Assembly (NCBI GenBank): GCA_914767715.1
Contig: OU612069.1
Location: forward strand, 9,175,387 to 9,239,386
Direction: 5' to 3'
DNA from: Membranipora membranacea
Taxonomy: Eukaryota > Bryozoa > Gymnolaemata > Cheilostomatida > Membraniporidae
Length of the DNA stretch: 64,000 nt
The position numbers and the translations under genes are program-made. Below, piece by piece: positions 50,301 to 62,521 of the stretch. Below the pieces are notes generated by a model, which made no database searches, was not told the origin of the DNA, and was given only the letters and a program-made list of their open reading frames with translations. Numbering within the stretch: the stretch's first letter is position 1; each line of letters opens with the position of its first letter.

Positions 50301-50642
50301 TGTCATACACAATTTTCTATTACAACTCAAAAATGTGTCATATTTGCATACACTGTGAAGTTTTCTTTTACAACATTATTCTATTTAATATCAAATTTTG
50401 CATCACAAAATGGAGCTATCCCCTCACTTGATGACTTCTGCCTTTTGTTGAGCTTGTGATGGGCCTGTTTAATTCCTTATTATTTTGATTTACAGGGTGT
50501 CTACAAGCTACAAGCTACTTTTGTTGATACAAGAACCAAGTTGGAGGTCGGCTGCTTTGAGGCAAACTGGACGATCTCTAAAGTTCACATGAAAAGCGAG
50601 AGCAGACAGACATCATATAGAACTAAGCGCTGGGCTGATTAA
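47371..50642 (+). CDS. GM2 activator-like (ML-domain) secreted lipid-binding protein, copy 2
   Basis: Exons 47371-47704, 48612-48748, 49256-49353, 49749-49920 and 50496-50642 have exactly the same lengths and phases as copy 1, giving 295 residues. All exon borders, the signal peptide, the basic linker and the ML cysteines are kept. Exon 1 differs from copy 1 at five residues, including D109 to H right after Cys108. In exon 5 RKSANRQ becomes MKSESRQ. No stop or frameshift, so both copies look functional. AATAAA occurs at 50,797-50,802. Intron 2 carries a copy-specific insertion (48,829-49,030). Confidence 0.88.
48829..49030. repeat. Copy 2-specific insertion in GM2A-like intron
   Basis: About 200 bp with no match at copy 1 position 3,558. 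It contains a hairpin AATGAACTAAACC/TTTAGTTCATTGG like the copy 1-only palindrome at 14,683-14,730. Confidence 0.7.
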
Positions 50643-53600
50643 AACTTGCCAAATAATTTGACAGTTTTTTCATCAATGGTTGTTACACCCACAAATGGTT
50701 TAACTGCCCTGTGATTGAGGAACTCTATGTAATTTTTTGGCTCATTAGGACATCCAACAAGCAGATATAGTAATTTTTAAAGGAAGTGGATAGTACAATA
50801 AATAAAGGAATAGTTTATATCTGTATTTTGATGGCTATGTCTTTGTAACATCTAAATCAGTTGACTTCACCAAGGATACGCCACTGTCTGTCTCGATATG
50901 TACAAACAGCTGAAAGATCTATATCGTCTTAATACAATGTTGGATATAATAAAGAACATGGTTAATACATAACCTTAATCAATATCACACTAATGGGTTT
51001 CTTCTCATCTGGCCTTGTAAATAGACCCTGGATGATGTAAGCATATGGTACATATTCACAAGGAATAGAATTGGAGATAAATTAAGTGTGGGAACTACTC
51101 ACAAATATATTAGTTGGGCTTCATCATCCTTTCCATTGCCGAATTCAATTGATGTAAATGAAAATAAATTTCAGGCAACGATTGGTTGCACTGATTATAG
51201 CCATCTTTAATCATGGCACTTGTCAAATTAAAATGTTTGCTATATAATGTTTCTCTCCTTGTTATGTATCTCCATGTTGTTTATCTTTGTGTTGCATCTA
51301 ATAGCGTTGTAGTATTTTCTGCAGGGAGTTTAGGTCATATATTGTCTAAATTTCCCTGGTTTGAGCTTGTGTAATGTTACAACAATCTTTTAGAGTTTTC
51401 ATTTCTTTTTACAGGAGAAGACAACTCGAAAAAAAGTGAGTTTTCAAGACAAATGTGTTGTCGACGTGGTATGGTATAATTCAAGCAATAGGTATACTTA
51501 ACTCTTAACAAACTCTTGACAGGCTGCCTAAACCCCCATTTTGTCATGGGCACTGCACCAGAATAACCAACTTTGTCTCCATTCAATTGTGTGCATCGAT
51601 AGCTTGGCACAGTGACCTAACCTCAATGGTTTCAGATTAAAATTAAAATCCGATGTCTTATCACTCGCCCATCCCTAGGCATGGGCGGCGAAATCTTATT
51701 GCCATATTGGCGAGGCCGCAATATCTGCGCCAATTTGCTCTCTGTTTGCAGGCAGGCAGTAGAAGATGGACTGCAGTGGGATCCGATCCCACGACCTTCA
51801 ACACTTGTGTGTTGAAGTCCGGCGCTCTAACCAACTGAGCCACCTCCTACTCCTACTCACTACTCACTACTCTCACATACGATGCTGTATACATTTTCGA
51901 AGGCTTCCGTGGCCTGTTGAACTTTACCCCTAATGTCCTTACTTTGGCACTCAGTGGCCTGTGTGGAGACTAATATAATAATATAATAAATAATATATAA
52001 TACAATGTTAATACATTGCATGTTAAAAGGGTGGAGTGGGTGGTAAGTTATATTACAAATTATTTTTCGCTTGTTAAGAAAGAATAAAGTGATTGAGAGA
52101 TGACTCTGATAGGAGACAACTTCAACTTCAGACAAAAAGCCATAGAGATAATATTACTCTTAACTCAGGCCATAAATTTACAATATACAACCGGTCTTTC
52201 ACGCCCGAGCCTTAAACACACAAGATAATGTACAACAGTATAATATATAGTAAATAGCAGTGTGATTCGCTTCCGCACTTATCACAGTTAAAGTAAAGTT
52301 TAAATACTGCGCACAAACTCAACCATTTATAGCAGTGTACATATTTAAGCCAGATAACACAGCCATGCGCTCAACTGGATTGAGCTATGCATGAGCTGAT
52401 AAGAAAATGCCGAAGTCATTCGATAGGCGTTTCAATGTCAAGGTGAATATTTGCATTGATATACGTGACTGTGTTGTGACCATTCTTAGTGAGAAGTTTT
52501 ATCACTAACAGCGCACAGGTGTACTTCTGCTACTGCTCAAATTTATCAATCTAGAATAAGGCTTATCCCAACACCGAGAGACTTGGCTGTATAGCCAATC
52601 AACAGATTAAACAACTGTAAGTGTCTATGCTTTTAAAATTTTATCACCTGTGCCTTTGGAAGAAAAGTGATCATGCTCTACTGTAGTGAGGGTGGAATTT
52701 GAATGAAGGTTCAATTGGCTTACCAATACTTCGGCTCTCATGAATTGAAGCTACTCATGATGTGTTGGTAATAGGTTTTCCCTTTGGAATACATTATAAT
52801 CTCTGTAGTCTTTGATTCCTCCTTTGTGCAAATTATAACAACTCAGAGCAGCAGGTTCAGACTATTTTCACCTTTACTCAATGCTGTATTTCTTGTATTT
52901 TCAAAATTTCTTACTTGGGCTGATACATACAGAAGTTTCTTTTACAATGCAGTATTGGAATTTTATCCTCCTGTAATAGTTCACTGAATGTCAAAGGTGT
53001 CACTACCCTGATCATCTTAAGTCACTCAAACTATGTCCATCTCAAAGTTGTTTGAGGAAGTTGTCTAGGTAATTTTTCCCATGTCTCTGTATGTAAATCA
53101 AATCATGTGTTATTGTATGTGGGTGAGACAGTGCACGAATTAGGACGGTTTTAGCTGTGTACAGAATGCACTAGATCACACAGTCACACGCTAAGACCCT
53201 TAAGTGTTCAATATGCTGATAAGAATATACTGTGTCACATGCTAGAAGGCTCAGTGTTAAGTTGAAAGATAGCGTTGCTATGACTGAGGCAATGAAAAAA
53301 TGTTTTTATCAGTCAGAAGTTATATAATACACAGCATGGGTAACCTGTTGCTAACGCTGCCATCACATAAATCAATGGCTATCTATACATAGTGTTCTAG
53401 GGCGGTCTATCCAGTTTCTTTTTACCTGTAAAGAAAATGGATTTGTCTGTCTAAAATAAGAGAAGCATGAAAATATTCATAGGGTGTATTAAAGGATTTT
53501 ATATTTGTGATCATTTTCTTAACTTGATTTAAATGGTGGTGATAGAAATTTAGTTTGACCTACAGAGTAACCTGCTGGGAACACCCAGGTGAAGTGGTAG

Positions 53601-53804
53601 TAGATATGTAGAAACTTATAATTCCCAGATACAACCAACCATCATTTCATGCTTTGGTGTATTCATCATCTGTGAATCTGACTCAAACATGAATCATTAT
53701 GATATAAAAAAAGGGCTTGTAGCTTTTAATGAAAATATGAACTCAACAAGGACTGACCTTGCCTTCTGCAGCCTTCCACATTGTTTTCCTTGTAGGAGTA
53801 AAGA
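50643..53804. other. Intergenic, GM2A-like to TRIM-like (copy 2)
   Basis: Counterpart of 5,175-8,485. It has a SINE at 51,634-51,856 and lacks the TTAA MITE. No supported gene. Confidence 0.5.
51634..51856 (-). mobile_element. tRNA-derived SINE, copy 2 only
   Basis: Read on the - strand it has GTGGCTCAGTTGGTTAGAGC (A-box) and a GTGGGATCGGATCCCAC-type B-box region, then the body with GCAAATTGGCGCAGATATTG and a tail of ATTTTAATTTTAATC. Copy 1 has the empty site at about 6,131 (GGTTTCACTACTCTC). Around the insertion ACTACTC is repeated. It is the best preserved family member with the 30,378 element. Confidence 0.9.
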
Positions 53805-55701
53805 ATGGCTACTTCAAAACCTGTTCTTGTGAGAGAAGATGTTCTAAAGAATGAGCTTGAGTGTCCTGTCTGTAGGGATGAGAAGAGACTTCTACTTCTA
53901 CCCTGCGCTCACAGATGCTGTCCAGACTGCATAAGTAAGTAAAATACTCTTCTTCTTCTGAAACTGTCCAATATTATCTAATTGTGTTTCAAAAAAAGAC
54001 AGCCAACTGTCTACTCTTTAGCCCATGCAGCATAGGAGAAGGAAGCTAAGACTGGCTTATCTTGAAAGCCGCTCATAACAGCATAAACATTCTATCTGAC
54101 TCTGAACTCTTAAACAAAGTTGGTGAAAACATATTTTCAAAACCAGGTAGACTGGATCAAACTGTTCTATCTGCCGCTTAGTAAAATTTATTTAATTTGC
54201 AAATTATGAAGAAAGCAGGAGCAGGAACCAACAATGTCACTTATTATGAGGCTGCCATTTATCTTATTTTATCAACAGAGAGAATAGCAGGAGAGGAGGG
54301 ACGCCTGGAGTGTCCGACTTGCAGAGCACCAGCTCATGTACCAGACCAGGGGTTCCCAGTCTGTGTTCTTACAGGACATATCCAGGATATCCTAATAGAA
54401 GCTAGAGAGAACAGGGATGCCTCTGTAGTTCCTGACCAGAGCACTCCTACTGCTAGGAAGGGTTGGTAATTTAATCCAGTGTCGGCTTTTAGTCATCACT
54501 CATATCATAAACATCTGTATTTATGTTCAGGTAGTGAAAACCTGGGTATTGTCAAGTATTCCCTATTTTTCCGCAAGGTATTTGACCATCATGTTTATGT
54601 GCCTTTTGCAGTTGAAACCACAAAGTGTGATGTATGTGCAGAAGAAAATGTGAATGTTCGCTGTAACAATTGCCGCCAATTTCTCTGCTTTCGGTAAGAC
54701 CTATCACCATAATTTATTTAGGACTTTACTTCGCACCAAGTTCTTCTTTTTGTCGATTATTTTTACCATAGCCTGGTAATACACAATTGCTTAATGGATA
54801 GTGGGATTAATTTGCAGCCTTTAAAGAGTCGGGAGTTCAGTTCAGATTCACTTTCTCCCATCCCTATTCCCCATTCCGATTCTGTACATTTGCTCCATTT
54901 TGGCGCCAAATACCTCACAAAGATTTGTTTACATTAATAACGGGGAATCTGATGTCATATGTGGGACACTCATAAACAATGCCCCATCAATCAATAATGA
55001 CTGATTTAAATTTAGCAATTTTCCTCAGTAAATGGTTAATATTTTTGAAAATCATTATAGCTACACATTCCTCAACTATTAATTGACTCTGCTGATGGAT
55101 TTTTGAAAGCTAATTTTCTTTTTTTAATTGAAAATTAGATTTGAAAAAGAGTAGGAATACAATAATTTTGAGTTCAGTTTATTGTTAAATGACAGGATCA
55201 CAATGTGTGCCACAGCAGGTGCACTGCAAATATTGATTTTCTAGTGAACTATAAATCAATAGATCATTGATCATCATGATTTACGCTATTTAATATGGCT
55301 CAATATAGCCTGTCTTGACATGCTATGCTCAGATCATTACCGTGATGTTAAAAGATATTAGGATTACATTTGAGCATATCAAATTGGTGAAAGTAAGCCT
55401 ATTTTTGTCCATATTATGACTCCCCGCACAAATAAATCCCTGTAGATAGACCTTCAAGTGTCTACAATTAATGCTGCAGGATCTGAATTACACTCCATCT
55501 TTTAAGTAGGCCTAATTATAACCTATCTCATATGTACCACAATAGTCATGATCATAACAAAGGTTTTCTTAGCCAGGCAGCTGTTTACTGTGTTCATATT
55601 TTAGCAGTGAAAGGTTCAAAACTGTTCTGAATAGTAAAAACTGAAAATTGGACAACATTGTGGAAAATACCTGCAGTTATGCAAGGAAGCTTCATCCTTA
55701 A

Positions 55702-56096
55702 ACTGCGTTTACATGTGCGACAAATCGGCTAAAAATAACAACTCGACACAGGTCGCCGATTTGACTGACCGTGTAAACAGTTAATCTGTGTTTAAATCGG
55801 TGTTTAAATATGTATTGTTCAAAATCGTTCACTTGTGACATTGTCACAAGTGAATGACAAATCTTAACGATTATGAATGGTTCAGCCAATAACAGCGCAG
55901 CAGTGATTCTCACTAGCCTCACTAGCTAATCAGAGACAAGTTGGGTTGGAAGTTTGTGTTGAAATCGGTTAGGCATGAACAGTGAGTAAATAGCGTATCG
56001 TTGACATGTTGACAGACAACTATTATAGAGCAGATTCATAATCTGTGTTGGACTTGTTATTATTAGCTGATTTTTCGGACGTGTAAACGCAGCTTT
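55702..56096. mobile_element. MITE in TRIM-like intron (copy 2 counterpart of 10,410-10,804)
   Basis: Same terminal inverted repeats (ACTGCGTTTACATGTGCGAC at the left, GTGTAAACGCAGCTTT at the right) and same internal 13-bp-arm palindrome. It is orthologous to the copy 1 insertion. Confidence 0.8.
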
Positions 56097-56619
56097 AGAG
56101 TTGTTGTCATAGGATAAGTTTCATTGTTGGAAAAACTGACAGCGAATCTGGGAATGTTGCTTAAAAACTCATTGTTCCTTTCTCAACATAAACTCCACTA
56201 AGATCGAATTCCGTTGAGCTTCTAGGAACTAGTCTCTTTCTCTGCGACCTCTTCTGCTGAGCTTTTAATTCTGAATGCAAACCTGAGAATTGTTGATTTT
56301 ATCAGCGTGGAAGATAGACGGATGCTACGATCAGCTACCTTCATCTTTAAGAGTTTTTAAGTTGACCCAAACAAAGTAATATAGTTGTTGGATAGTGTTA
56401 TATTATAAAATACTATCTATATAGAAAGCTGCCCCACTGCCATGTATTTTGGTATACAATTTTTTGTAACATCTGATGATATTAAAGCCAGGGAAGTCCA
56501 CGATGGAATTTGGAGTTTCAGATTATGATCATTGTTCAGAAATAATAAGAAATTTCAAGTGAGTTTGATAAACTTAGACTTTCATGGAATACAGTTTGTT
56601 CGTTAGAGATTGTGGGGAA

Positions 56620-57430
56620 GAATGCTGAGACTATTATGTCCAGATGTTCCGCTAGGATTGGTTAGTGAAGAGATGTTATCCAAAAGTTGGTTGTGGAGGT
56701 TAAGGTTCCATTCAAACATATTTGTACTTTGGTCCTGTGTTGAAAGTGGAGTTGAGTTAGCTGTCGTTATGTTTAGTTTTTCTGCACAGAGTGTTACAAT
56801 TAGACCATGAAGAGTGACATTGTCACGAAGTGCTCTCTCCAATTGATTATGATTATCGAATGTCTGTTTTACAGTGCGTAGGTGCTTATTTTCCGCTGTC
56901 TTTGGTGGATAGATTGATGAGATGTCGCCAAATTTTTCTTGAGTCTCATTCAAGGGTTCTTTATGGGAGAGTGATGCAGGAACTCCCTTTCACAGGACAA
57001 TATTTCTGTTCGGCTCGATTGGGAGACGATTGTGTTGAGCTTGTGTTCATTGATGAAGTCTATCATGACAGATCTTTCTGCTACTTGAGCGACTACTTTA
57101 TAGACGTCATTGTGATTGAAGTTTCTAAAGTCTTTATTTTTGCTGTGTATTGCAATGACAATGCAATTTCCAGTTTTTGGAAAACAAAAAACTGTGGTTG
57201 GTTCTGTGGTCCTGTGGTCCTGTGGTTCTGTGGTCCTTTGGTCCTGTGGTGGGTCCTAGATTTTAAGACTTACGTGAATCACTGTTAATTTGCTGTGCCG
57301 ATGGTTGTGCCGATGGTTGTTGTTGATGTAGTGGGGGTGGTTTATGCTGTTTGTACTGCTGTCTCAAATATGTTTCTGGTGTAGAGGATGGTGCCAGCCT
57401 TGAAAGACCCATGGCTGCTGCATCGGCCAT
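56620..57430 (-). pseudogene. Unrecognised decayed ORF chain, antisense in TRIM-like intron (copy 2)
   Basis: Counterpart of 11,320-12,131. The MADAAAMGLSRLAP-like start is at 57,430. The third segment is open further here (through WNLNLHNQLLDNISSLTNPS) than in copy 1, where a stop follows STNIFQ. The shared TGA between segments shows decay began before the duplication. Identity unknown. Confidence 0.3.
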
Positions 57431-58161
57431 CGCTGTAGCTGAGGTTCTCGATCGATTAGATTAGTAAATTTTATTGAATCCCGGCAAACGTGAAATTTAT
57501 TTTCAAATATTCATTCATTGTTAGTTGATCTGGTGCTTTTCATAGATTTTGACAAAATTGAGAAGTGTACTACATGAGAATTTTTCAAGCTGTCTTGTAC
57601 AAGAAAATGATGTTCACTGACAACAGATATGAACTGCCCCCAAATAGGGGTTGACCACTGAACAGGGGTAGAATTTATGAACATTAACTTCACTTCACAG
57701 CAAGAATAATTATGGAGGAGAAGCAGTTTTTTGGGGTTTTACTATGCAGCTAACATTAAACAATATCATACACATTCATCAAACTTTCGAAGGGTGAATG
57801 ATTCCTGTCACTAACTCTAAATTTAAAAATGGAGAAGAATTGTTTTCCATGTAAAATTTCTAGCAATTTTTATAGTAAATATCATTTAGAGTTCCCCAAC
57901 CTGGTCTCAAATGTATAATTCCTGCTGAAATAATCAGGCAGGGATTAGCAAGCAGGCTAACCACTTCCCCCATTTACTATCCTCCGTAAGAATAGGTGCT
58001 GGTGGTAAAGAGTCCGCTATGCACAACCCTGAGTCATGAACATACCGCAAGATCCTTGTGTTTCACCTTTGCCACTTGCTTGACCTGACATGGCCAATTG
58101 CTTGGAGCCTTGGTAATGTTTTCGCTGTCTTTCCAGCTTGTAAGAATGTGTTTCCATGCTG

Positions 58162-58340
58162 GTTGATTAAAGGTTGATTAAAATCCGATGTCATATCACT
58201 CGCCCATCCCGAGGCATTGGCGGCGAAATATTAATGTCTTAATGGCGAGGCCGCAATATCTGCGCCAATTTGCTTTCAGTTTGCAGGCAGGTCGGAGCCA
58301 CCTGGGGGCCAATCAATCCCCAGTAGAAGATGGATTGCAG
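58162..58340 (-). mobile_element. 5'-truncated SINE, copy 2 only
   Basis: It matches the body and tail of the SINE at 51,634 (GGCGAGGCCGCAATATCTGC, TTTGCAGGCAGG) but stops at GAAGATGGATTGCAG and lacks the tRNA-like head. The empty site is copy 1 position 12,862 (CCATGCTG|TCAGATG). Truncation of the head is typical of incomplete reverse transcription. Confidence 0.88.
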
Positions 58341-59963
58341 TCAGATGTGTGAAGTAGTAAAGCCCTTTCCTTTAATATTTTGAACAGATGTGCTGTCAGA
58401 AACATGATGTGTGTAATAGCAAGTACACAGCATATTACAACACTGATTGAACAAATATTTGGTGACAGATCACAACAGCTTAAGCAGTGGCAAGAAACAG
58501 TTCAAACAGAGGTGAGATGATACACTAATATCTACATGAAGAACCGACTAATCAGTTATGCTTGTGGATTTGTTGTGAAAGGTTACACCGTGTTTTGACA
58601 GTTCAGTTCAGTATGGCACATAGAATAGGATCACTGATAAATATTTTGGTGTGTTGATATCCATCCAAGACTTATGTTAATTGTGTGAGACAATCCGGGT
58701 CTTTGTATTTTGCCTCAAGATTGTCTTACATCTCTTCACGACTGACTCACAAGAAACCTTTGATCTATCACGCACCAATAGCCTGCAATAAGTAAAAAGA
58801 TCAGTTCAAAGTGTTTCGAACAAGGCCATTCATCTTCCAGGTTAGCTTCGTAGAAGCAGAACTGACTCCTTTGAAGAATGAGAAAACGGCTCTACAGAAG
58901 GAGAGAAGAGAACTGGAGACCAGGCTGAATGCAGTAAATCAGAGGATAATTGCAGTAGAAAAGGGCATCGATGAGAGACAGAAGTCACTGGATGATAAGT
59001 CTTCTGTACTAAAGGCTGCAGAGATGATAGAGTCAGATGGGGATGTTGTGGAGATCATCAGGCTCACTGAGCAGATATGTGGTGAGTGATTCAATCTGTG
59101 AGGATCATACTGATTGTAAAGCCCATTCGAAATCATGAACATTACCCCCATAACAAAAGGTATATTCAATTCTTCCTGTTTGTTTGCATGTTGTATGGTA
59201 ACCCTATTTTCTTCCAAAGCAGAAATTGTTGTCTCAATAAAACTGTCAAAACTCTAAGGAGCGCAAATAAATAACAGTAACTCTCCTTTATATAAGCATG
59301 ACCTCCAATTTTCCTTTGCATACAACAAGTGAAATTTCACTGAATATCATATCATAACTATGCAATGTTTAAATTGACATACATTGCTCTGTTGCTTTTC
59401 TGATGGCTAGGTCTTGCCTGCAATTACAAAGCATAAAACAATTACTACTAAACATTCGGCCCAAACAAAATTTTGCTGATCTTTTATATGATCATAACAA
59501 ATGAATCCTGATACATTTGATAAATACAGTGAACACGGTGAATTATACAAAAATGGAAATTCCTACCCAGCCTAAGATTAAAGAAATTGATCAAGGTTCA
59601 AACCTATAACACAGATTTCAACCTCTGTATCAGCCTTTGTTGTCACCTATATTTACGGTGTTTAGACAATTCTGTGTTTTCATAATCACAAATAACTAAT
59701 TTGGCAAATCATGGCATCACAAGGTTTAGAATTTGAATTTAGTTTCAGGTTCAATGCGTTGACATTTAAAACAATTTTTAATTTACCCTCAGCCGTGAAG
59801 AGCTCCCTCAATCTCCTGGTGCCATGTAGGGAAAATATGTGCCTTCTCTACAATTCTTTACATCCTTTAAGCTGGTGAAGTCAAGAGCTTTGTCTAATTA
59901 GCTGTCACTATTTCAGCTATCTCTTTGATTTCTATCATGTTATACTACGGTCTTTGACTACTA

Positions 59964-60254
59964 CCCTATAGGAGTTTAATTTAGCTAGAGTTTAATTTTG
60001 CTATTTGGACCTGGTACTAAATTTCACTAGTACTAAATTTCTGGGGCATAAATATCCATATGATTGCAAGTCGGACACTTAGACCACTACACCACGCTAA
60101 CTTGCATGCTTGGGTATGGTGTTTTCCTGTATAATTGTACATTGCTTATAAAACTATGGTGAGTGAGTTTAATTTAAGATACACTAAATTTCGCAACCTA
60201 GGCAACAACGCGAAAAGGAATCCTAAATGCTGAGAAAACTAAACTCCTATAGGG
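59964..60254. mobile_element. MITE with TA target duplication (Tc1/mariner-like), copy 2 only
   Basis: The 291-bp element has 15-bp perfect termini CCCTATAGGAGTTTA and TAAACTCCTATAGGG, flanked by TA at 59,962-59,963 and 60,255-60,256. Copy 1 has the empty site GACTACTAGTTTGTG (14,866-14,880). Near the left end GAGTTTAATTT is repeated. The interior contains, on the - strand, a tRNA-like GTGGTGTAGTGGTCTAAGTG. No coding capacity. Confidence 0.93.
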
Positions 60255-62521
60255 TAGTTTGTGTAAATTATTTGCCGATTCAGAATTCAACAATATCATA
60301 CTTACTTGGGTGGTAGCAGTTGTAAAAGTCGTTGTTTACTTTATTAGTTGTCTCCTCTTTATCTATGATTGGACAACTATGTAACAAGCCCACTAGTATT
60401 GTTTTCTTACACGTATCCAAATTTCTATTTCAGATCCAATGCATGGACCTCTTTCCATCTCAAAGCCACCAACAGCAAAAACTGAACCCTTAAAGCTTCA
60501 GTCACCAGCAGCTCTTCAGTTCGTTTCTGAGCACCCGACCAGAAGTCAGTGTGTAACATAATGTAATGGTGACATACTGCTTGGATGTGATGATGGTGTG
60601 AAGATATTCAGCAGAGATAGCAGAGAGGTTGAAAATTTGACCAATCATGTGAGGGCTAAAGTAGTAGAGTACAAAAGTGAAATATTCATCTCTCATCATG
60701 ATCTAACAGTCATTAAAGTCATTAAATACAACATGGATACAAAGTCCACTGAGCTGCTCTACTCATTCCCCATGAAATCTGATCGAGTATCCTACCTGAG
60801 TGTATCAGACCGTTTCATTGCTTCATTAGATCGGGACAATAAAAAAATAAAACTCTATAATAGAGAAACAGAAAACAATAACAACTCTGGAGGAGCCTCT
60901 ATGAATCTGCTCAGTAAGCTCTTCTACAGAGAGCCACAGCAGCCACTGCTAAAGAAAATAACATTGCCTGAATATAAAGTCCTTCGTAATCTGTGCTTCC
61001 TACCTGATGGTGATCTGCTGGTGATTGGACATGACACTAAGAAACACATGCTGAACAAGTACAGACTAGGAGAGGATCCAGAGAGAGACATCAGACTAAT
61101 CTGGTCATGTGACCAGGTACCAAGAGCGTGCGGTGTAGCAGTAGCAGATAGCGGACTTATTTTTTTGAGCGGACAGGATAACAAAACAATCTATATGGTG
61201 AGCCCTGAAGGTAAGAAAATTATAAATAACAGCTAAAATTATGATTGCCCATTACAATTACATTACTATTACTAAAACAAATGCCTTGCCAGCAGGATAA
61301 TTCGAGAGCGGCAAAAATGACACGACTTCTAACGATGTATAGAATCACCAAATGAACCATCATATATATGTATATACATATAAATGCTTAAAAATATTCT
61401 CTTTGCCAGCGCCACAAAAATATTTTCCAATAATCCTATAATTTTAAAATCGCAATGTTCATAAAATTGATTTTAAACATTTCAGGTAATTTTTAAATCC
61501 CAAAATAAACACATATCGATCCTGAAGAGTAAAAAGATGAACTTGGTTATCAGGTTTTAGAGACAAAACAGCACCAACTGTCGACAATATCTTGATATTC
61601 CTACCATGACCAATTTGTATTACACATTCTTTTATCCACATTTAATTATGGTATTGAGGTTTCTGGTCATGCCGCAAAGTGTCATTCCAATCACATCTAT
61701 TTACTTCAAAATTCAGCTCTTTGTGTCATACTAACAATCCGCCAATGTGGTCATGTGACCTCTTTTTTTTTCTGTGAATCAAATTATGCCACCTGAAATG
61801 CTTTTTTAAATGCTGTTTTTTGTTACTTTTCAATAATATTTGCCTTAACGGGGAATTAGAAATCCACACCCCTGCCATTACAGCCACTAGATCAAAAGAG
61901 AAACCTGCATCCTAAGAGGCCAATGTCAATGTCCTGTGGATATCATATCTACTGGGAGAGGAGGGGACGGCTCCTTCTGCTTTGCGTGGGAGGTTGGGGT
62001 CCTCGCTGTGGGTATGGTTTATCTCTTGCCGAGTAGGCTGCATGTCCGGGCTTGTCCTGGGGACAGTAGCCTTTGTTGTCTAAACAATTGGATGTTGCCA
62101 CACTAGTCCTTGACTAATTTGACTAGGCCGCTGCCTTATTTTGTTTCATGATATCAGTGAATTTATTCTAAATACAATAAAATTGTTGAATTGAAACCAA
62201 AAATAATCATTTAAAATATTGATGCTACTCGGATAGTATGTACACCTTATTTCCTATTGAATCTTCTTATGTTACTGCTGTACGCTCCAGTAATTCTATA
62301 ATATTAGCTATTTGTGAGCTTACTACTGTACTTACTGTGTGATAAAAATTTTCCATTGTTAGAAACTGTAAAAACTATATTCATAAGTATAATGTTCGAT
62401 AGTTTATTAACTTGCAGGTGAGAAAATGAAGCAGTACTTATTAGATAGACTCCCGAGTCTCTATGAGGATATCAGTGTAAGGGGTGATGAACTGGCTGTA
62501 GCTGGCTGTAGCTGGCTGTAA

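Larger units (their letters stand above)
53805..62521 (+). pseudogene. TRIM-like RING/B-box/coiled-coil/beta-propeller gene, copy 2 (in-frame stop)
   Basis: Exons 53805-53934, 54279-54461, 54612-54693, 58388-58511, 58841-59081, 60434-61210 and 62418-62521 join in phase to 546 codons plus stop. The RING ligands (C20 to C58) and B-box cysteines are intact and the B-box donor is a good CG|GTAAG. In exon 6 the segment equivalent to copy 1 VDHHSITGD is shortened by 12 nt and contains TAA (60,559-60,561), codon 296. Downstream the frame stays open for the whole propeller, so either this is a recent inactivation or the product is a RING/B-box/coiled-coil protein without propeller. The last exon (EKMKQYLLDRLPSLYEDISV) ends in three tandem CTGGCTGTAG repeats. 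Exon 6 shows more amino-acid change than the RING exon. TRIM-NHL type; no named orthologue. Confidence 0.75.
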
